This document shows positions 37,929 to 49,149 of a stretch of DNA of 64,000 nt, one piece after another. The translations under genes and the position numbers were made by a program. The stretch comes from Calamus simplicifolius (Eukaryota > Streptophyta > Magnoliopsida > Arecales > Arecaceae). The notes below the pieces were generated by a model. That model worked only from the letters and a program-made list of their open reading frames with translations. It was not told the origin of the DNA and did not search any database. The stretch covers positions 513,132 through 577,131 of the forward strand of contig UESW01004760.1 in assembly GCA_900491605.1 (NCBI GenBank), given 5' to 3'. Numbering within the stretch: the first letter of the stretch is position 1; each line of letters opens with the position of its first letter.

Positions 37929-37984
37929 AAGGGGGGCAGGCAACGCACTCTCCCTGCGACTCCCTTAATTCTGCAAGGAAGACG

Positions 37985-39545
37985 ATGGTGACAATGCGAG
38001 CTCAGGAAGCTTCCACCAGCCATGCTGCGGAGCGTGTCCCACAGGCTGAACAATCGGAGGTAACCTCCATGTTCCGCCTGCACCACCTCCGGTTGGCCAG
38101 GTCGATCGGCTCGACGCCTGGCCCGTCAAGTACAAGATATGGTAACCATGGTACAAAGGTTACAAGAGCACTGCTTTGCTGCCGTACCTGAACCACCACA
38201 ACCCCCTTCGTTCCGTGAGGAAGGCCATGATGCTAGCCGGCCTCATCAGGGTAGAACTCTCCCGGAAGCCTCCCACCACTCAGCCGAGAAGCCGCGCTAT
38301 CGAGAAACCTCGAAATGATGATGATCCCGCTCCGTGATTCTGACTATCTTCACCGGCAACATGATGAGAAAGAGCCACGGCAGGTGCACTCTGCACATCG
38401 CTGTGCCTCCCCATCTTCATCCTCTTACTCTTCTAAAGACGACATCAACAGGAGAGCCACTCGTCGGGCTGAGCGGCGGCTCGATGATTATCATCAGCGG
38501 TTGGAAGAGCTTAGCCGTCAAATCGCCAATCCTCACGAGGTGATATACGACCATCGTCCTCCGCTCTCCCGCCGCATCATGGAGGAGTCGGTTCCGCCTC
38601 GGTTCCGTCTTCCCCAGCTGGACCCCTACGATGGACCCTCTGGACCACTTGGAGAGCTATAAGGTCCTCATGCAGGTCCAAGGGGCGATAGACTCTCTTC
38701 TGTGTGTTGCTTTTCCAGCTACACTACGGAAAGCAGCGCGTGCATGGTATTCTCGTCTGCCGCCCCGCAGTATCAATTCGTTTAGGCAACTTGAGCGGTC
38801 TTTCCTAGCTCACTTTGATGCTTGCCAAAAAATCCCTCGAGTCACCGATAGCTTGTTTACCGTCCAACAAAGGAGTGGCGAGACCTTAAAGGACTTTGTA
38901 GCTCGATGTAAGGAGGCTGCGCTCGAAGTCTATAACTTGGAAGATTCTATTGCTACCCTAGCATTGAAGCGAGGACTCCGCCCTCTAGATTTGCATATTC
39001 TCTGGACAAAAAGCCTCCCGGCTCCTATGCCGAGTTGCTAAGTCGGGCACAGAAGTACATCCGCACCGACAGGCTGACTCGTTCAGAAGGGAAGCCAACA
39101 AGAGTTCCAATAAGAAGCCGACACCCACGGAACCAGCTGCGGGATGATCCAGGCAGCCCGAACACCCCGTCGCTTTGACCACCGGCCACAGGCGCTGGTT
39201 CCTAAGGAGCAGTTTACTCCTCTCATGGCTCCGATCTCCACATCCTACTATAGATTGAGGAGGAGCATTACTTTCAATGCCCACGTCCCCTAAAGTCAGT
39301 AAACCCCACAACAAGAACTTTACTGCCGGTATCACCGAGACTATGGACATGACACTGAAGATTGCCGCCATTTGAAGATGGCCATTGAAGAGCTTGTCCA
39401 GCAGGGTCACTTGGGTAAGTTCGTTCGAAGAAATCCCACTGCCCCGGGTACATCGGCACCTCCAGCGCCTCAGATGGCATCGACAATGCCCCATGGAAAA
39501 AATAATAGCATGATCTCATGGGGGGCGAGTAGTAGCTCGAAAAGC
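37985..39545 (+). pseudogene. Tat-2 gag, frameshifted
   Basis: Structural protein of the particle. Start MVTMRAQEAS at 37985. Later: RRAERRLDDYHQRLEELSRQI, RFRLPQLDPYDG (about 38590-38630), DPLDHLESYKVLMQVQG, FPATLRKAARAWYSRLPP and ETLKDFVARCKEAALEVYN (38631-38935), the retrotransposon gag domain, then YRDYGHDTEDCRHLK and EELVQQGHLGKFV (39330-39425), the Tat gag C-terminus. A few single-base shifts separate these frames, fewer than in Tat-1. Confidence 0.88.
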
Positions 39546-39692
39546 CGATGGAAGGAGGCACGCTGGCACCAAAATGGGAAGGACCTTATCGCGTCATGGA
39601 AGTGCTCCATCATGGAGCATACAAAGTGGAAGGGATAGATGGGAAGCTTCTCCCCCACACTTGGAACGCGGATAATTTACGACGGTATTATT
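39546..39692 (+). pseudogene. Tat-2 integrase C-terminal stub
   Basis: Immediately after gag the sequence reads PKWEGPYRVMEVLHHGAY, KVEGIDGKLLPHTWNADNLRRYY and stop, the last 40 or so residues of a Gypsy integrase (compare Tat-1 at 30800-30940). The jump marks a deletion of roughly 3.5-4 kb, with the junction at about 39545-39570. Confidence 0.88.
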
Positions 39693-39779
39693 AGTAGCTT
39701 GCTGATTTTATTAGCTTAAGTTTCTTTAATAAAGTATTATTCAGAATATCCTTATTTTATCATGCTCTTGGGATGAGTA

Positions 39780-41425
39780 TATTTCTTAGCAAAAGACCGG
39801 TTCCGCATCGACAACTTAAGACCGCTCCGCATTGGCACAAAAGACCGGTTCCGCATCGGCAACTAAAGACCGGCTCTGCGTCGGCACAAAAAGACCGGTT
39901 CCGCACCGGCAATTTAAGACCGGCTCCGCATCGGCACCAAAGACCGACTTTGCATCGGCAACAAAAGACCGGTTCCGCACTGGCAACTAAAGACCGGCTC
40001 TGCATCGGCACTTAAAGACCGGCTCCGCGTCGGCACTTAAAGACCGGCTCCGCATCGGCATAAAAGATCGGTTCCGCATCGGCAACTTAAGACCGGCTCT
40101 GCGTCGGCACAAAAAGACCGGTTCCGCACGGGCAATTTAAGACCGGCTCTGTGTCGGCACAAAAAGACCGGTTCCGCACCGGCAACTAAGACCGGCTCTG
40201 CGTCGGTACCAAAGATCGACTCCGCATCGGCAACAAAAGACCGGTTCCGCATCGGCAACTAAAGACCGGCTCCGCGTCGGCACTTAAAGACTAGCTCCAC
40301 GTCGGCACTTAAAGACCGGCTCCGCGTTAGCACCTCAAAGCCCAGCTCCGCGTCGGCACATTCAAGCCCGGCTCCGCATCGGTACACTTAAAGCCCAGCT
40401 CCGCGTTGGCACCTCCAAGCCCGGCTCTGCATCGGCACCTTCAAGCTCGGCTCCGCGTCGGCACACTCAAGCCCCGCTCCGCGTCGGCACCTTCAAGCCC
40501 GGCTCCGCGTCGACACACTCAAGCCCCGCTCCGCGTCGGCACTTCAAGCCTGGCTCTGCATCGGTACACTTAAAGCCCAGCTCCGCATCGGCACCTCCAA
40601 GACCGGCTCCGCGTCGGCACCAAAGACCGGCTCCGCGCCGGCACAAAAAGACCGGTTCCGCACCAGCAACTAAAGACCGGCTCTGCGTCGGCACTTAAAG
40701 ACCGGCTCCGCGTCGGCACTTAAAGCCCGGCTCCACGTCGGCACCTTCAAGCCCGGCTCCGCATCGGCACACCCAAGCCCCGCTCCGCGTTGGCACCTTC
40801 AAGCCCGGCTCCGCGTCGGCACTCCAATCCTGGCTCTGCGTCAGCACATTCAAGCCCAGCTCCGTGTCAGTACACTTAAAGCCCAGCTCCGCATCGGCAC
40901 CTCCAAGCCCGGCTCCGCATCGGCACCTTCAAGCCCGCCTCCGCATCAGCACACTCAAGCCCCGCTCCGCATCGGCACCTTCAAGCCCGGCTCCGCGTCG
41001 GCACACTCAAGCCCCGCTCCGCGTCGGCACCTTCAAGCCCGGCTCCGCGTCGGTACACTTAAAGCCCAGCTCTACATCGTCACCTCCAAGACCGGCTCCG
41101 CGTCGGCACCAAAGACCGGCTCCGCACCGGCACAAAAAGACCGATTCCACACCAGCAACTGAAGACCAGCTCCGCGTCGACACTTAAAGACCGGCTCCGC
41201 ATCGGCACCTCCAAGCCCGGCTCCGCGTCGGCACCTTCAAGCCCGGCTCCGCATCGGCACACCCAAGCCCCGCTCCGCGTCGGCACCTTCAAGCCCGGCT
41301 CCGTGTCAGCACACTCAAGTCCGGCTCCGCGTCGGCACTCCAAGCCCGACTCTGCGTTGGCACACTCAAGCCCGAGTCTCCCCTCGACACTCAAGCCCGG
41401 CTCCGCATCGGCAATCAAGCCCAGG
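39780..41425 (+). repeat. Tat-2 internal minisatellite, 23-26 bp units
   Basis: Contiguous array of AAGACCGGCTCCGCGTCGGCAC and AAGCCCGGCTCCGCGTCGGCAC units, roughly 65-70 copies judging by length, with no unique spacers. Unit types alternate in blocks, so segments were duplicated. It lies between the integrase stub and the 3' LTR, the position of variable repeats in Tat/Ogre-type elements. Open frames across it are repeat translations. Confidence 0.93.
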
Positions 41426-42166
41426 ACCTCCTGCAGATTCCATTCCAGCTGCCCTTGGATTTCAGCACTGGTCCCCCCCCCCCCACCTTCGATCATCATG
41501 GTTCCTTGGGGGGCAGGTCATCAATTCTGCAGAAGGAGACCAATTTCTTTAAAGAAAAAGGCACCTGAGCCTGGTCTAAGCACCCTCAGGCCATCCTTCA
41601 GGGTTAAAAGGCACCTGAGCCTGGTCCAAGCACCCTCAGGTTATCCTCCGAGGTTCAAAAGGCTCTCGACGGCCTCAACTTTGCCTCAGCGGCTTCGTTA
41701 CAACCTCAACAGCTTCATTTCAGCCTCAACAGCCTTAACTCTGTATCAGCGGCCAACGGCCAATCGGGTAATACCTTTGTTTAAATTACACACTTGTAGC
41801 ATATAACTGGTTACTTTCAGCCATCAAGAAGCCCCAAGATAACTCACATCTAGGAGAAGCCAACTCCCCAGCTCATAGTTGACGGGCATCCGCTCCCAAG
41901 CTTTCAAGCCTATAATCGACGTCGACATCAAACACGACGCAAAGGCAAACATCTACGAAAAAGGCTCAACGGCTCCCTCTGCCTCAGGAGAATCATTGCG
42001 GCCTCACTGGCTCTCTGCCTCCATGGCATGTGGACGGGGACCCACATCCAAACATCATGTTAAAAGTTGAAGACCCAAAGTCAGGTGGGGATCAGCCACT
42101 TGGAAAGTAACGCCCCTTTCGCCTTGCTGGGGTGGACCCGCTTTGTCTCAGGGACGAGGGGGCATC
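41426..42166 (+). other. Tat-2 region before the 3' LTR, with polypurine tract
   Basis: No gene. It holds a run of C (41470-41483), a short duplication of AAAGGCACCTGAGCCTGGTC (about 41560 and 41609) and, at the end, GGGACGAGGGGGC just before the LTR, the likely polypurine tract. Confidence 0.75.
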
Positions 42167-43178
42167 TGATGTGGCTGATCCAATGCCATTAGAGAACCGT
42201 GAAGGAAACTGATGGAGTACTACTTTGGCCTCTGATGTCCCCTCGGCTGATGCGGCTGATCAAACCGCATAACCCATGAGATGGAGGGATCACGAACTCA
42301 ATGTCACACGGTCCAACGCACTCTGCTCTTCTCGGCCTTGGGCTCATCTTAGCAGTGGCCCACTTTGACCACGGCATCGGTCTCGGCACGGCGTCGGTCT
42401 TCGCGTCGGCTTCTACGTCAGCCTCGGCCCATCTCCTCCATGGCCCACCTCGATCTTGGCATCGGCCGCGGCCCACTTTGACCACGGTCTCGGTCTTGGC
42501 ATCGACTGCGGCCCACTTCGACCACGGCGTCGATCTTGGCACGACATCGGTCTTCGCGTCGGCTTCTACATCAGCCTCGGCCCATCTCCTCCGCGGCCCA
42601 CCCCGATCTTGGCATCGACCGCGGCCCACTTCGACCACGGTCTCGATCTCGGCGTCGGTCTTGGCGTCGGCCGCGGCCCACTTTGACCACGACATCGGCA
42701 TCGGCCTCGGCAATGGCCTCGGTGTCGGCCTTAGTGGCAGAGGCCGACATGCATCCATTTGCTATAAGGAATTCTACATGGCTTGCCAACCCGTTTCTCT
42801 TTTGCCAAGATCACGGGCAGTTACTGCCACACTATGGGCCGTTGCCGATACTTATGGCACACGTTTAGCAACTGTAGCCGATCTTAGCAGAAGATATGAT
42901 TCGGTTGTTATCAACAAAGGGTAAGAGGGACCCCCGAATAGGTATATAGAGACCCCGACTCACAACGAGGTGGGGAGGACTCAATCTCTACTCTTTCATT
43001 AAGAAATTCCTGTTCTTCAGATCGCTGACTTGAGCGTCGGAGGGTCCCCGCTGGAACCACCGGTCCGGGACTTTTCTTGCAGGTTTTCGACTGAAGGAGG
43101 TGGTCCCTATCATTCCTCTGAAGGCCAACGAAGCATTTCTGTCGCTTGACGCTCCTTAAAAGTGATTTGGCGGCAACA
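42167..43178 (+). repeat. Tat-2 3' LTR
   Basis: 1,012 bp. Same start and end as the 5' LTR but about 50 bases longer, mainly from extra or missing units of the GC-rich repeat (42400-42740). The flank ATTGC follows directly. Confidence 0.92.
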
Positions 43179-43372
43179 ATTGCCATACTTGATTGGGTTT
43201 GGCGATCTGTCACAGATCAACAAATAATTATTTATAAAAAATGTTATCTAGACAACAATATACATGGTAAAATGGACACTGCATCTTTCTATGAAGCACT
43301 GGGGGCAATATTATTATTTACACCTAAAAAAACAGCATGCCTGCTTTACTTGTGGCAGGCTGGCATTTGGGT

Positions 43373-43381
43373 TAGCCCATA
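43373..43381. repeat. Target-site duplication of the fold-back element, left copy
   Basis: TAGCCCATA, identical to 46985-46993 on the other side. Confidence 0.92.
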
Positions 43382-44019
43382 GGAAAAGTCTTTGTACACC
43401 GCCCCCGGTGCATCAAGTCCTACATGGGCTGCACCGTTCCTTCTTATTGGTCCACATGAATTCCATGTGGCCTGATGAGATGGGACAGGATATCAGGAGG
43501 ATAATGTTACTTTTTGATCGTGACATCCATTAAAAGTCGTTCATCCTTCGCCATTGGTGTGCAGACGAAAATGCCCTTTCCCTCCAGCCTACTTTAATTC
43601 GCCATCTTATTTGAATTTTACTGATAAAAAACTCTTTCTGATTGTAAAACATTCTTCCTGTGGATGATGGTACCGTGGAGCGGGAGTCTGGGGTTGAGGT
43701 TGTAGTTTATGAGCTTGACGATGGCTTTCAGGATCTCCTACCAGATAAGATGGCAGGTAAAGTATGCCTACATAAGGGTGTTAGTTTGGACCAGCATCAC
43801 CGCCTTGGCGTACCTTGATGGAAGGGGCTCAGTGCCGATGACATCGGCATTCAAGAACTGGATGGTTTCGTCTGAAGATCAATGGTTTTTTTGGTGCGGC
43901 GATAGCTTTGGAGAATTCATCAGCTTTGGTGCTAGCTTTTGATGATTCATCAGCTTTGGTTCATCTGTGTTCCTTAAACTCTAACTTCTTAACAACTTTG
44001 CTGCTCAAAAAGCATTAGT

Positions 44020-45310
44020 TCAACTAGGGTGTCGTAGGTTTTGAACTAATGTTTTGTCTTAACGTTTTCTAAATGGGTGTCGTAGGTTTTGAACTAGGGT
44101 GTCGTGGGTTTTCAACTAGGGTGTCATGGGTTTTGAACTAATGCTTTTCTTGACGTTTTCTGAATGGGTGTCGTAGGTTTTGAACTAGGGTGTCGTAGGT
44201 TTTGAACTAGGGTATCGTGGGTTTTAAACTAGGGTGTCATGGGTTTTGAACTAATACTTTGTCTTAACATTTTCTGAATGGGTGTCGTAGGTTTTGAACT
44301 AGGGTGTCGTGGGTTTTGAACTAGGGTGTCGTGGGTTTTTAATTAGGGTGTCGTAGGTTTTGAACTAATGCTTTATCTTAATGTTTTCTGAATAGGTGTC
44401 GTAAGTTTGACTAGGTGTCGTAGGTTTTGAACTAGGGTGTCGTAGGTTTTCAACTAGGGTGTCGTGGGTTTTGAACTAACTAGGGTGTCGTAGGTTTTCA
44501 ACTAGGGTTTGTGGGTTTTGAACTAATGCTTTGTCTTAACATTTCTGAATGGGTATCGTAGGTTTTGAATTAGGGTGTCGTAGGTTTTAACTAGGGTGTC
44601 GTGGGTTTTCAACTAGGGTGTCGTAGGTTTTGAACTAATGCTTGTCTTAACGTTTTCTGAATGGGTGTCATAGGTTTTGAATGGGTGTCGTAGGTTTGAA
44701 CTAGGGTGTCATGGGTTTTTCAACTAGGGTGTCATAAGTTTTGAACTAATGCTTTGTCTTAACGTTTTCTGAACGGGTGTCATAGGTTTTGAACTAGGGT
44801 GTCGTAGGTTTTGAACTAGGGTGTCGTGGGTTTTCAACTAGGGTGTCGTAGGTTTGAACTAATGCTTTGTCTTAACGTTTTCTGAATGGATGTCGTAGGT
44901 TTTGAACTAGGATGTCGTAGGTTTTCAACTAGGGTGTCATAGGTTTTGAACTAATGCTTTGTCTTAACATTTTCTGAATGGGTATCGTAGGTTTTGAACT
45001 AGGGTGTCGTGGGTTTTGAACTAGGGTGTCGTGGGTTTTCAACTAGGGTGCCGTGGGTTTTGAACTAATGCTTTGTCTTAACGTTTTCTGAATGGGTGTC
45101 GTAGGTTTTGAACTAGGGTGTCGTGGGTTTTGAACTAGGGTGTCGTGGGTTTTCAACTAGGGTGTTGTGGGTTTTGAACTAGGGTGTCGGGGTTTTGAAC
45201 TAGGGTGTCATGGGTTTTGAACTAGGTTGTCTTAACGTTTTCTGAATGGGTATCGTGGGTTTTCAACTAGGGTGTCGTGGGTTTTAAATAGGGTGTCGTG
45301 GGTTTTTAAC
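44020..45310 (+). repeat. Fold-back left-arm array
   Basis: Tandem units of about 22 bp, GGGTGTCGTAGGTTTTGAACTA and GGGTGTCGTGGGTTTTCAACTA variants, grouped in larger blocks of 3-5 units separated by ATGCTTTGTCTTAACGTTTTC-type spacers. This gives a second-order period of roughly 110-150 bp. Confidence 0.92.
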
Positions 45311-46340
45311 TAGTTGAAAACCCACGACACCCAAGTTCAAAACACACGACACCCTAGTTCAAACCCACGACACCCTAGTTCAAAACCTATGATACCCATT
45401 CAGAAAATGTTAAGACAAAGCATTAGTTCAAAACCTACGACACCCTAGTTGAAACCTACGACACTCTAATTCAAACCTACGACACCCTAGTTCAAAACCT
45501 ACGACACCCATTCAGAAAACGTTAAGACAAAGCATTAGTTCAAAACCTACGACACCCTAGTTCAAACCTATGACACCCATTCAGAAAACGTTAAGACAAA
45601 GCATTAGTTCAAAACCTACGACACCCTAGTTGAAAACCCACGACACCCTAGTTCAAAACCCACGACACCCTAGTTCAAAACCTACGACACCCATTCAGAA
45701 AACGTTAAGACAAAGCATTAGTTCAAAACCTACGACACCCTAGTTGAAAAACCCACGACACCCTAGTTCAAAACCTACGACACCCTAATTCAAAACCTAC
45801 GACACCCATTCAGAAAACGTTAAGACAAAGCATTAGTTCAAAACCTACGATACCCTAGTTGAAAACCTACGACACTCTAGTTCAAAACCTACGACACCCT
45901 AGTTTAAAACCTACGACACCCATTTAGAAAACGTTAAGACAAAGCATTAGTTCAAAACCTACGACACCCTAGTTGAAATCCCACGACACCCTAGTTCAAA
46001 ACCTATGACACCCATTCAGAAAACGTTAAGATAAAGCATTAGTTCAAAACCCACGACACCCTAATTGAAAACCCACGACACCCTAGTTCAAAACCTACGA
46101 TACCCTAGTTCAAAACCTACGACACCCATTCAGAAAACGTTAAGATAAAGCATTAGTTCAAACCTACTACACCCTAGTTGAAAACCCACGACACCCATTC
46201 AGAAAACGTTAAGACAAAGCATTAGTTCAAAACCCACGACACCCTAGTTCAAAACCTACGACACCCTAGTTCAAAACCTACGATATCCATTCAGAAAACG
46301 TTAAGACAAAACATTAGTTCAAAAACCTACGACACCCTAG
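45311..46340 (-). repeat. Fold-back right-arm array
   Basis: The same 22-bp units and spacer as the left arm in reverse complement, but with fewer blocks (about 1.0 kb against 1.3 kb). The two arrays have therefore changed copy number independently. Confidence 0.92.
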
Positions 46341-46993
46341 TTGAACTAATGCTTTTTGAGCAGCAAAGTTGTTAAGAAGTTAGAGTTTAAGGAACACAGA
46401 TGAACCAAAGCTGATGAATCATCAAAAGCTAGCACCAAAGCTGATGAATCCTCCAAGGCTATCGCCGCACCAAAAGACCATTGATCTCTAGACGAAACCA
46501 TCCAGTTACTGAATGCCGATGTCATCGGCACTGAGCCCCTTCCATCAAGGTACGCCAAGGCAGTGATGCTGGTCCAAACTAACACCCTCATGCAGGCCTA
46601 CTTCTACCCGCCATCTTATCTGGTAGGAGATCCTGAAAGCCATTGTCAAGCTCATAAACCACAACCTCAATCCCAGACTCCCGCTCCGCGGCACCATCTT
46701 CCACAGGAAAGAATGTTTTACAATCAGAAAGAGTTTTTTATCAGCAAAATCTAATTAAGATGGCAGGTTGAAGTAGGCTGGAGGAAAAGGGCATTTTTGT
46801 CTGCACACCAATGGTGAAAGGCTGAACGACTTTTAATGGATGTCATGATCAAAAAGTAACATTATCCCCCTACTATCCTGTCCCATCGCGTCAGGCCATA
46901 TGGGATCCATGTGGACCAATAAGAAGGAACGGTGCAGCCCACGTAGGACTTGCTGCACCGGGGGCGATGTACAAAGACTTTTCCTAGCCCATA

Positions 46994-47068
46994 TGTGTAG
47001 GAAAACAATGGAAGGCTGATTGGTCTCCTGACATTGCCTTGTCAAATAAAAATTAAGTGGACAACAGA
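46994..47068. other. Short spacer between the fold-back element and the hAT element
   Basis: Nothing recognised. It continues the host sequence that precedes 43373 across the fold-back insertion. Confidence 0.6.
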
Positions 47069-47076
47069 GATGTTAG

Positions 47077-47788
47077 TAGGGGTGCAATTTGGGCTGGGTC
47101 AACCCGAACCCGGCCCGTCAAACCCGATTTACAGCAGTATTTAAACTCATGTTTACCCAACCCGAACCCAAAAGACCCAGGTTTAACCCGGCTCGATTTG
47201 CAATTGATCCGGGTTAGGGTTGACCGCAATCAGAACCCAAGATAACCCAAACCCGAGGGTTACCCGAATGGGGGTAGCTTATCGGCACCAGATTTTTGGG
47301 AGCGTTGAAGGCGCCAATCGGGTCGAACGAGCTGGCCAACTTGAGGGCGAGGAGGGCAAGGATGTCTGTCGCAGGCGAGAAAAAGGACAAACATAAAGGC
47401 GGACCATCCGCATATTTCGTTTCACTTTCCACCTCCTCTTCTTTGTTTACGGCACCTCGTCCTCTTCTTTGTTTCGGATAGGTCTTTTTTTTTTAATACA
47501 ATGTTAAAGCCCCAAGTTCAGCTTATGCGTTCAGCAAGGGATTTTATTTTTTCATCTTTGGATCCATAATTCGGTGTTTATTTACTTTGGAAAAAGTTTT
47601 TTTTTTCTTATTAACCCGAATTCTAACCCGAAACTCAATCCGAACCTGATTTTTAAAAATAGGATTAGGATTGAGGTATTACAAATAGGATTAGGGTTAA
47701 GGTTAAGGTTAGAATTGACATTTTATAAATAGGGTTAGGATTAAGGTTGAGAGAAACCTGAGTTTCATGAGCCGTAGTTGCACTCCTA
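47077..47788. mobile_element. Non-autonomous hAT-like element, 712 bp
   Basis: Terminal inverted repeats TAGGGGTGCAA and TTGCACTCCTA (one mismatch), flanked by the perfect 8-bp duplication GATGTTAG (47069-47076 and 47789-47796). TAGGGGTGCAA ends plus an 8-bp duplication are typical of hAT elements. The subterminal regions carry GGGTTGACCCG/AACCCGAACCC-type and GGTTAAGGTTAGG-type short repeats. A more GC-rich core (47285-47440) has an open frame on the minus strand that I cannot assign; it may be captured host sequence. Confidence 0.9.
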
Positions 47789-47796
47789 GATGTTAG

Positions 47797-48627
47797 GGTG
47801 GAAGCGTCTCTTTATTTTAGTTCCGTTTTGCTGGTATTTGGAATGGACATCTGGCCTACATTTTCTGCAAGATTTTGCCTAGACTTCCAAATTCACAGTT
47901 GATGCCTTGTTGTGGCCTTATTTGTTAGCGACGGATTTTTCGTCTTACGAGGAGAATTCCTGAGCCGAATTATATCCATAGCTAACTTAGATTAGGGACG
48001 GAATTCATAATTTTTTTTGTTGATAAATTGTATTTTTCTTATAGAGAGGGAGTAGCAGGCGAGAATTGATTAGGTACAAAGAGCCACATCCTTAGAACGA
48101 TTAGCCGTCAGACTGCTCACATTTCACCGTTAATTTCGAAACGGGAACAGCAGGGCCAGCGGCAGAACTCTGATAATTAAGCGTATCTATTCAAGTTCAA
48201 GCGGTTGTTAATGGCAGTCAAATCTTTGGAAGGACTCTGATAAGCGTGACTTCTCTCACCCACGCAAGCATAATAACTCTTTGAGCTTGGTGAAAGCAGT
48301 ACAACCATCTGTCAATGCAAATGGATTCGTTATGAGGAGAGAGAGATCAGTTGCTCTTCAACATATTATAACAGTCTATGCAAATATGCACAAGGCCCAT
48401 ATCATACAACTGTTTATGTTTCTTAGTTGTAGCAAATCACTGGAAAAGCAAGATGAAACATGAGGGAATCAGAATGAGCATCTGCAATTTAGGATGGCCT
48501 TTCATTACATTCTCTACAGCTTTTAATTACACGAAACTAAGAAACACTGATTTGACAAAAGGCCTTGTAGGAAGATATTTTCATTTTAATACTTTAAGAG
48601 AGCATTTGTAATTTACCTAGGTCATTC

Positions 48628-48631
<4 letters not shown>
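47797..48631. other. Possible right CACTA end, then unassigned sequence
   Basis: 47937-48046 carries TTAGCGACGGATTTTTCGTC and GGGACGGAATTC, then TATTTTTCTTATAGAG, whose complement CTCTATAAGAAAAATA resembles a CACTA terminus. This would pair with the end at 36126. From 48047 to 48631 I see no gene; the small open frames match nothing I recognise. Confidence 0.4.
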
Positions 48632-48722
<91 letters not shown>

Positions 48723-48726
48723 TGTG
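48632..48726. repeat. Compound (AT)n(TG)n microsatellite
   Basis: About 48 bases of AT repeats followed by about 45 of TG repeats. Alternating purine-pyrimidine tracts of this length are prone to slippage and to Z-form or cruciform structure. Confidence 0.97.
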
Positions 48727-48813
48727 ACTGTACATTGTATGTGTATTACATAGATAGACATCGATAGGGACACAGTAACGCTAAGTGCACTTAGGTAAAA
48801 AAAAAAACTCTTA

Positions 48814-49146
48814 GGTAGTGTTTGATAGAAAAAATATTATCATGGATAAGTGTACGAGATAGAGTTTGTCCCCTGGCATCCTTAGTGATATCCCTTGGCT
48901 ATCTCATTGATCATATCAAATGCAAAAAGGTAAATCCATAGGATAACTTTTTTTTACTCTTATTTGAAGGGATAACCAGCTATTCCTGCATTTTCTAGGG
49001 AATAAATTGAGGGGATATCCCATGGTTAACCATGGATTATCCCTTTGGCTAACTTTATTCCCAGCTATCCCTTATAGTTATAGCTTTTGGGAATAAGAAG
49101 AATATCCAGGGGATATCCCCTCTTATCCCCTATTTCAAACACTACC
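48814..49146 (+). mobile_element. Tourist-like MITE, copy 1
   Basis: 333 bp. Ends GGTAGTGTTTGATAG and TTTCAAACACTACC, flanked by TTA on both sides (48811-48813 and 49147-49149). A 3-bp TTA duplication with short inverted ends is the PIF/Harbinger Tourist pattern. The interior is full of GGGATA/TATCCC inverted stretches that allow extensive folding. Confidence 0.88.
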
Positions 49147-49149
49147 TTA

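Larger units (their letters stand above)
36952..43178 (+). mobile_element. Tat-2: Gypsy element lacking most of pol
   Basis: 6,227 bp. LTRs run TGATGTGGCTGATCC...GGCGGCAACA (36952-37913 and 42167-43178), flanked by a perfect 5-bp duplication, ATTGC (36947-36951 and 43179-43183). Inside: primer site, gag, then directly the last codons of integrase, a 1.6-kb minisatellite and the 3' LTR. Protease, RT, RNase H and the integrase core are absent, so it could only have moved with enzymes from a complete relative. Gag resembles Tat-1 gag; the U5 block GACTTGAGCGTCGGAGGGT is shared with the other Tat LTRs here. Confidence 0.93.
43382..46984. mobile_element. Fold-back transposon (Mutator-like by target duplication) with minisatellite arms
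   Basis: A near-complete palindrome of 3.6 kb. The ends are GGAAAAGTCTTTGTAC and its reverse complement, and the element is flanked by the exact 9-bp direct repeat TAGCCCATA (43373-43381 and 46985-46993). Nine-base duplications are the hallmark of Mutator-like elements. Each arm has about 640 bp of non-repetitive sequence (43382-44020 and 46340-46984), matching closely as inverted copies, then a tandem array (44020-45310 and 45316-46340) that is also inverted. The arms meet at about 45310-45316 with almost no loop (AACTAGTT). I see no transposase, so it is non-autonomous. Long inverted repeats with internal tandem arrays recall Foldback elements. Confidence 0.93.

Noticed and set aside
39780..41425. 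Regular repeats that could suggest a CRISPR array
   Set aside because: Units are directly contiguous and vary gradually, with no unique spacers; the context is a plant Gypsy element.
43264..43533. Open frames in the fold-back arms resembling a small protein, repeated at 46833-47045
   Set aside because: The same sequence is read in both inverted arms; no start context, family resemblance or conservation of frame beyond nucleotide identity.
44020..46340. Repeat array with constant spacer, CRISPR-like at first sight
   Set aside because: The spacer is the same each time and the whole array is mirrored inside a transposon with a 9-bp duplication.
48281..48611. Two overlapping open frames of 60-77 residues
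   Set aside because: No motif, short, and overlapping in different frames; nothing supports a gene.
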